DNA of 64,000 nucleotides. Source: Todiramphus chloris collaris. Lineage: Eukaryota > Chordata > Aves > Coraciiformes > Alcedinidae. This document shows, one piece after another, positions 61,343 to 64,000 of this stretch. The notes below the pieces were generated by a model. It was not told where the DNA came from and searched no databases. It worked only from the letters and a program-made list of their open reading frames with translations. The stretch lies in contig JANVCC010000018.1 of assembly GCA_025345505.1 (NCBI GenBank), positions 4,015,749 through 4,079,748 on the forward strand, read 5' to 3'. Position 1 is the stretch's first letter; each line of letters opens with the position of its first letter. A program made the translations under genes and the position numbers.

Positions 61343-64000
61343 CTAAAACTAAATGCTACAGGATCATTCAGATTAAACAGTGAGACACATAATACATGTA
61401 AGTGTCTACTGGTTTAAAAGGTTTTGAATGGCAGACAGGCCATATGGGTGTATGGGGTTAAGGTAAATTACACTGCCTGCAGAATTTCGACAGATTGGTG
61501 AGCATCATCTTGCAAGATGTACCCAAATTATCAGATGACAAAGAAAACAGTAACAGCAAATCAATAACAAACAAACAAAACAAAATCACACACTCACAAA
61601 ATAAATACATAAAAACAAACAAAAACCACCCACAACCAAAACAATGAAAACAAACAAAAAAAAACCCTAAAAAAAAAAACAAAACCAAAAAATCCCCTTT
61701 GTTAGTTTTAACACTTTTTCAACAATAATATATATGTGGAGTGTACATTATGAGACTGGAGAAAGTCTCAGTCTGACCTTCAGTCTTTAATCTTAGGGAA
61801 AATCATTCATCAATGGGGACAAGGTATAATCAGAATGTGTAATAAAATAGGAAGTCCTATGAAATTTTTCTCATCTATGAAGAAATCTCTTTCCAGTTCA
61901 TTTCAAAATGAGTTCAAAATCCTAAATCTATAGCACCTCTCTTCCAATAATCTTCTAATCAAAGATAAACATGTGAGAAAACAATAGTCCCAGTCCAAGG
62001 TAGACACACTTTCATGTAAAAGTAAGAGGAAAGGAAGTCCAAATTTTTTTATGTATCTGTTGGACTGCTGTATTTTCTGTTATTTAGGAGAACTGTAATT
62101 CTCAGAGCTTAAAAAAATGCAAGGTAAATTGTAGAAATTATAGCATGAGCATGACAGCTTTTCTTCTGGGAAGATGAAAAAATAGGGAGCTCTCACATAG
62201 AAAAGAAAGGAACACAAAGGAGCAGAAATGTAAAATCTGAACAACAGATATTTGTGTCTGAAAAACGGCACTGATTTCCTAACTCCCTATTTAATGTTCA
62301 TTCTTTAATTAACATTCATTTCCCAAGGACATAAGTTTGAAAAGGCTGTTTCACATTACTTTAGCACGAAGAGAAAGAATCACTTTTAAGCCATGAAAAG
62401 GCTGGGGAAAAAAAAATAAACATGTCTTCTGAATATAATTTCCTCTTTATTGCTACTGCAAAGTTATGAAATGAAATCTATTATTTAATTACATTGGATC
62501 AAGCAACAGGAAGAGAAGGGAGTGTTTGAGTCACAACATCCCTGTAAGGATAAATTACTACACTTCCTCTTGTTAAAAGACAGTTTTAATGGACTGAAAC
62601 TGTGCAAACGGTTAAAATCAAATTCATGGGAGGTAGGAAGATCTTCTTCCTAACACACAAAAATACCCCATAAAATGTACTCTGAGATTCTTAACAGAAA
62701 TATCAGTAACAGTAAGGGAAAAATGTAGCAACAGTTCTGCCAGAACAGCAATAGCTTGAAAACTATTAAATTTATTCAGATCCCCTCCAGAATCTGAAGA
62801 TAGTTTAAAAACTATACAATAGCTTCTGGGCCTGCTTTGGTTTATGTTATGCATTGGAACTATTTAGATAATCTACTATGAAAACTTCAAAATTTATCTG
62901 CTATTACCACCAAAATTTTATTAGCCATGAGGGATTTCCCTTAGCTGTGCTTCAGTATTGTTTACTAGATCCTTCAAATTGAATGCAACTGTTGGAAAAG
63001 TTAAAGCATTTTATTTCTTAAGTATATTCTTGGCATAAAAAAAAATGGGAGAGCTTTAAACTATAATGAAAAGATAGGCTGAATTCTAAAATATTGGAAT
63101 AGATAGCTTGGCAACTGGTATAGAGTCCACAACTGGGATACAAATGTGCAAATACTGTTGTCTTTTCTATAACCTAAATTCACTTTGATTTGTGCAGAGA
63201 AGATCTGAAATAACCTTTCATGGAAATACTATCTTTTCTCAAAACTAGAATATACTAAAATATGAGGACATTTCACAGATAATTTGAAGAACAATAGAAA
63301 ATATCTTTGAAGCTGTTCAGGAAAGCTCCTCCTAAGCCTAAGGGTAGTATGGGAGAAATGATTTCTTTGAAAAAGCTATCCTAGAGGCAACAGAGACTGA
63401 TTTCTTAGGCCCATCAGAGACTAGCCTGACCTCTCAAGACTGTAAGATGGATGACACGAAGAGGGTGAGTGCAAGACATGAGGTTTTTGAGGAAAAATGA
63501 AGAGAGTTTTTAGAGGGATAAGGGAAACAAGATAGAAAAGGCTCTTTGCAGACATTTTCTACATCAAAGATTTTCAGTGTCCCCCACATATATGGTGCAC
63601 AGTCGTCTTCTAAACTTCTAACTTGCTCTGTGAAAGTGGTCATAAAATAAAAGCTTTCAGTCCTTTTGTGTCTCTACGATTCTTGCACTTTTTAAAGAAG
63701 TCTGATGTTCAATGGAAAATGTTAGGAGGCAAGTTGTTCCTGATGAGTAGAAGTCACTGTATCTAGAGAACACAGCCTTCAACTGCTGAATGTAGGAAAT
63801 CAAGAAAATATGCCATGTATATGCCTGTACATTATGTATTTCTTCTTGAGACTCAAGCTATTGGCTACTGTCAGACTTCAACTGGCTATGAGGACATTTG
63901 ATCAGATTCGGTGATTTTTTAAATATTTTACCTACCAATGCCTCACAAATAAAACTTGCACATTCTCAAAATCGTTCTGAACCAGAAAGGCTTTGTCAGT
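61343..64000. other. SUPT3H intron continuing past the window edge
   Basis: AT-rich intron with a CAAA/CAAAA-rich low-complexity tract (about 61558-61690). The upstream SUPT3H exon, expected to end with the VEDVVHTQLINL region, was not found here. Confidence 0.45.
61558..61690. repeat. (CAAA)n-like low-complexity tract
   Basis: An imperfect run of CAAA, ACAAACAA and ACC words ending in poly-A. The 76-codon minus-strand frame over it (Phe/Cys/Leu-rich) is an artefact of the tract. Confidence 0.75.

Larger units (their letters stand above)
1..64000 (-). other. SUPT3H: SUPT3H gene body (partial; both ends outside the window)
   Basis: Seven minus-strand coding exons in the correct order and phase place the window inside SUPT3H. 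The protein is a core SAGA/STAGA subunit. It holds two histone folds in one chain and helps deliver TBP to promoters in the nucleus. Intron sizes from 5' to 3' are 1209, 1726, 28574, 2674, 611 and 3323 nt. The introns before the first and after the last exon seen are open at the window edges. That the transcript covers the whole window is inferred, because the start-codon exon and stop-codon exon are not visible. Vertebrate SUPT3H is known to be a very large gene overlapping the RUNX2 neighbourhood, which fits the low exon density. Confidence 0.88.

Noticed and set aside
61458-61688. 76-codon Phe/Leu-rich minus-strand frame
   Set aside because: Artefact of a CAAA-type low-complexity tract.
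1-64000. CRISPR arrays, operons, bacterial promoters or terminators, tRNA or rRNA genes
   Set aside because: The sequence is vertebrate intronic DNA. No spaced direct repeats of CRISPR type and no tRNA box pair or rRNA sequence were seen.
51692-64000. RUNX2 exons, expected near the SUPT3H 5' end on the plus strand
   Set aside because: No Runt-domain or Q/A-repeat coding sequence was recognised; RUNX2 is more likely to lie further right.

Overview
The window is vertebrate, almost certainly bird, nuclear DNA. It is AT-rich and intron-dominated. It carries many chicken-repeat-1 (CR1) LINE fragments whose 3' ends have the diagnostic CTATGATTCTGTGA-type tail. It has no operons and no long ORFs, and short protein-coding exons are bounded by GT/AG splice sites.

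The only gene I can support is SUPT3H (SPT3 homolog, a histone-fold subunit of the SAGA/STAGA transcription coactivator), on the minus strand. Seven consecutive coding exons were found at 51605-51691, 50305-50395, 48442-48578, 19792-19867, 17005-17117, 16286-16393 and 12852-12962. They join in frame for 723 nt (241 codons) with no internal stop. They match the vertebrate SUPT3H protein from about residue 63 to about residue 302. The first ~62 residues (start codon and first histone-fold helix) must lie beyond 64000. The last ~13 residues were not found and probably lie left of position 1. The promoter is therefore outside, and I saw no CpG-island-like promoter here. In tetrapods RUNX2 lies next to, and partly interleaved with, the 5' end of SUPT3H on the opposite strand, so RUNX2 is expected to the right of this window. 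None of its exons was recognised here.

Layout: 1-12851 is the 3'-side intron, with CR1 copies and a probable solo LTR (10067-10873). 12852-19867 holds four exons encoding the end of the linker and the C-terminal histone-fold half. 19868-48441 is a 28.6-kb intron with old and young CR1 copies, a GC-rich unexplained block (about 42330-42736) and simple repeats. 48442-51691 holds three exons encoding the rest of the N-terminal histone fold and the acidic linker. 51692-64000 is intron toward the missing 5' exons, with a tail-to-tail CR1 pair (59328-60172) and one weak candidate alternative exon (61246-61342).

I found no new biological system. The items most worth checking are the candidate alternative exon, the GC-rich block fused to a CR1 tail, and a few intronic stretches that look like conserved non-coding DNA near RUNX2. 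Similarity statements rest on recalled family features, not on a database search.
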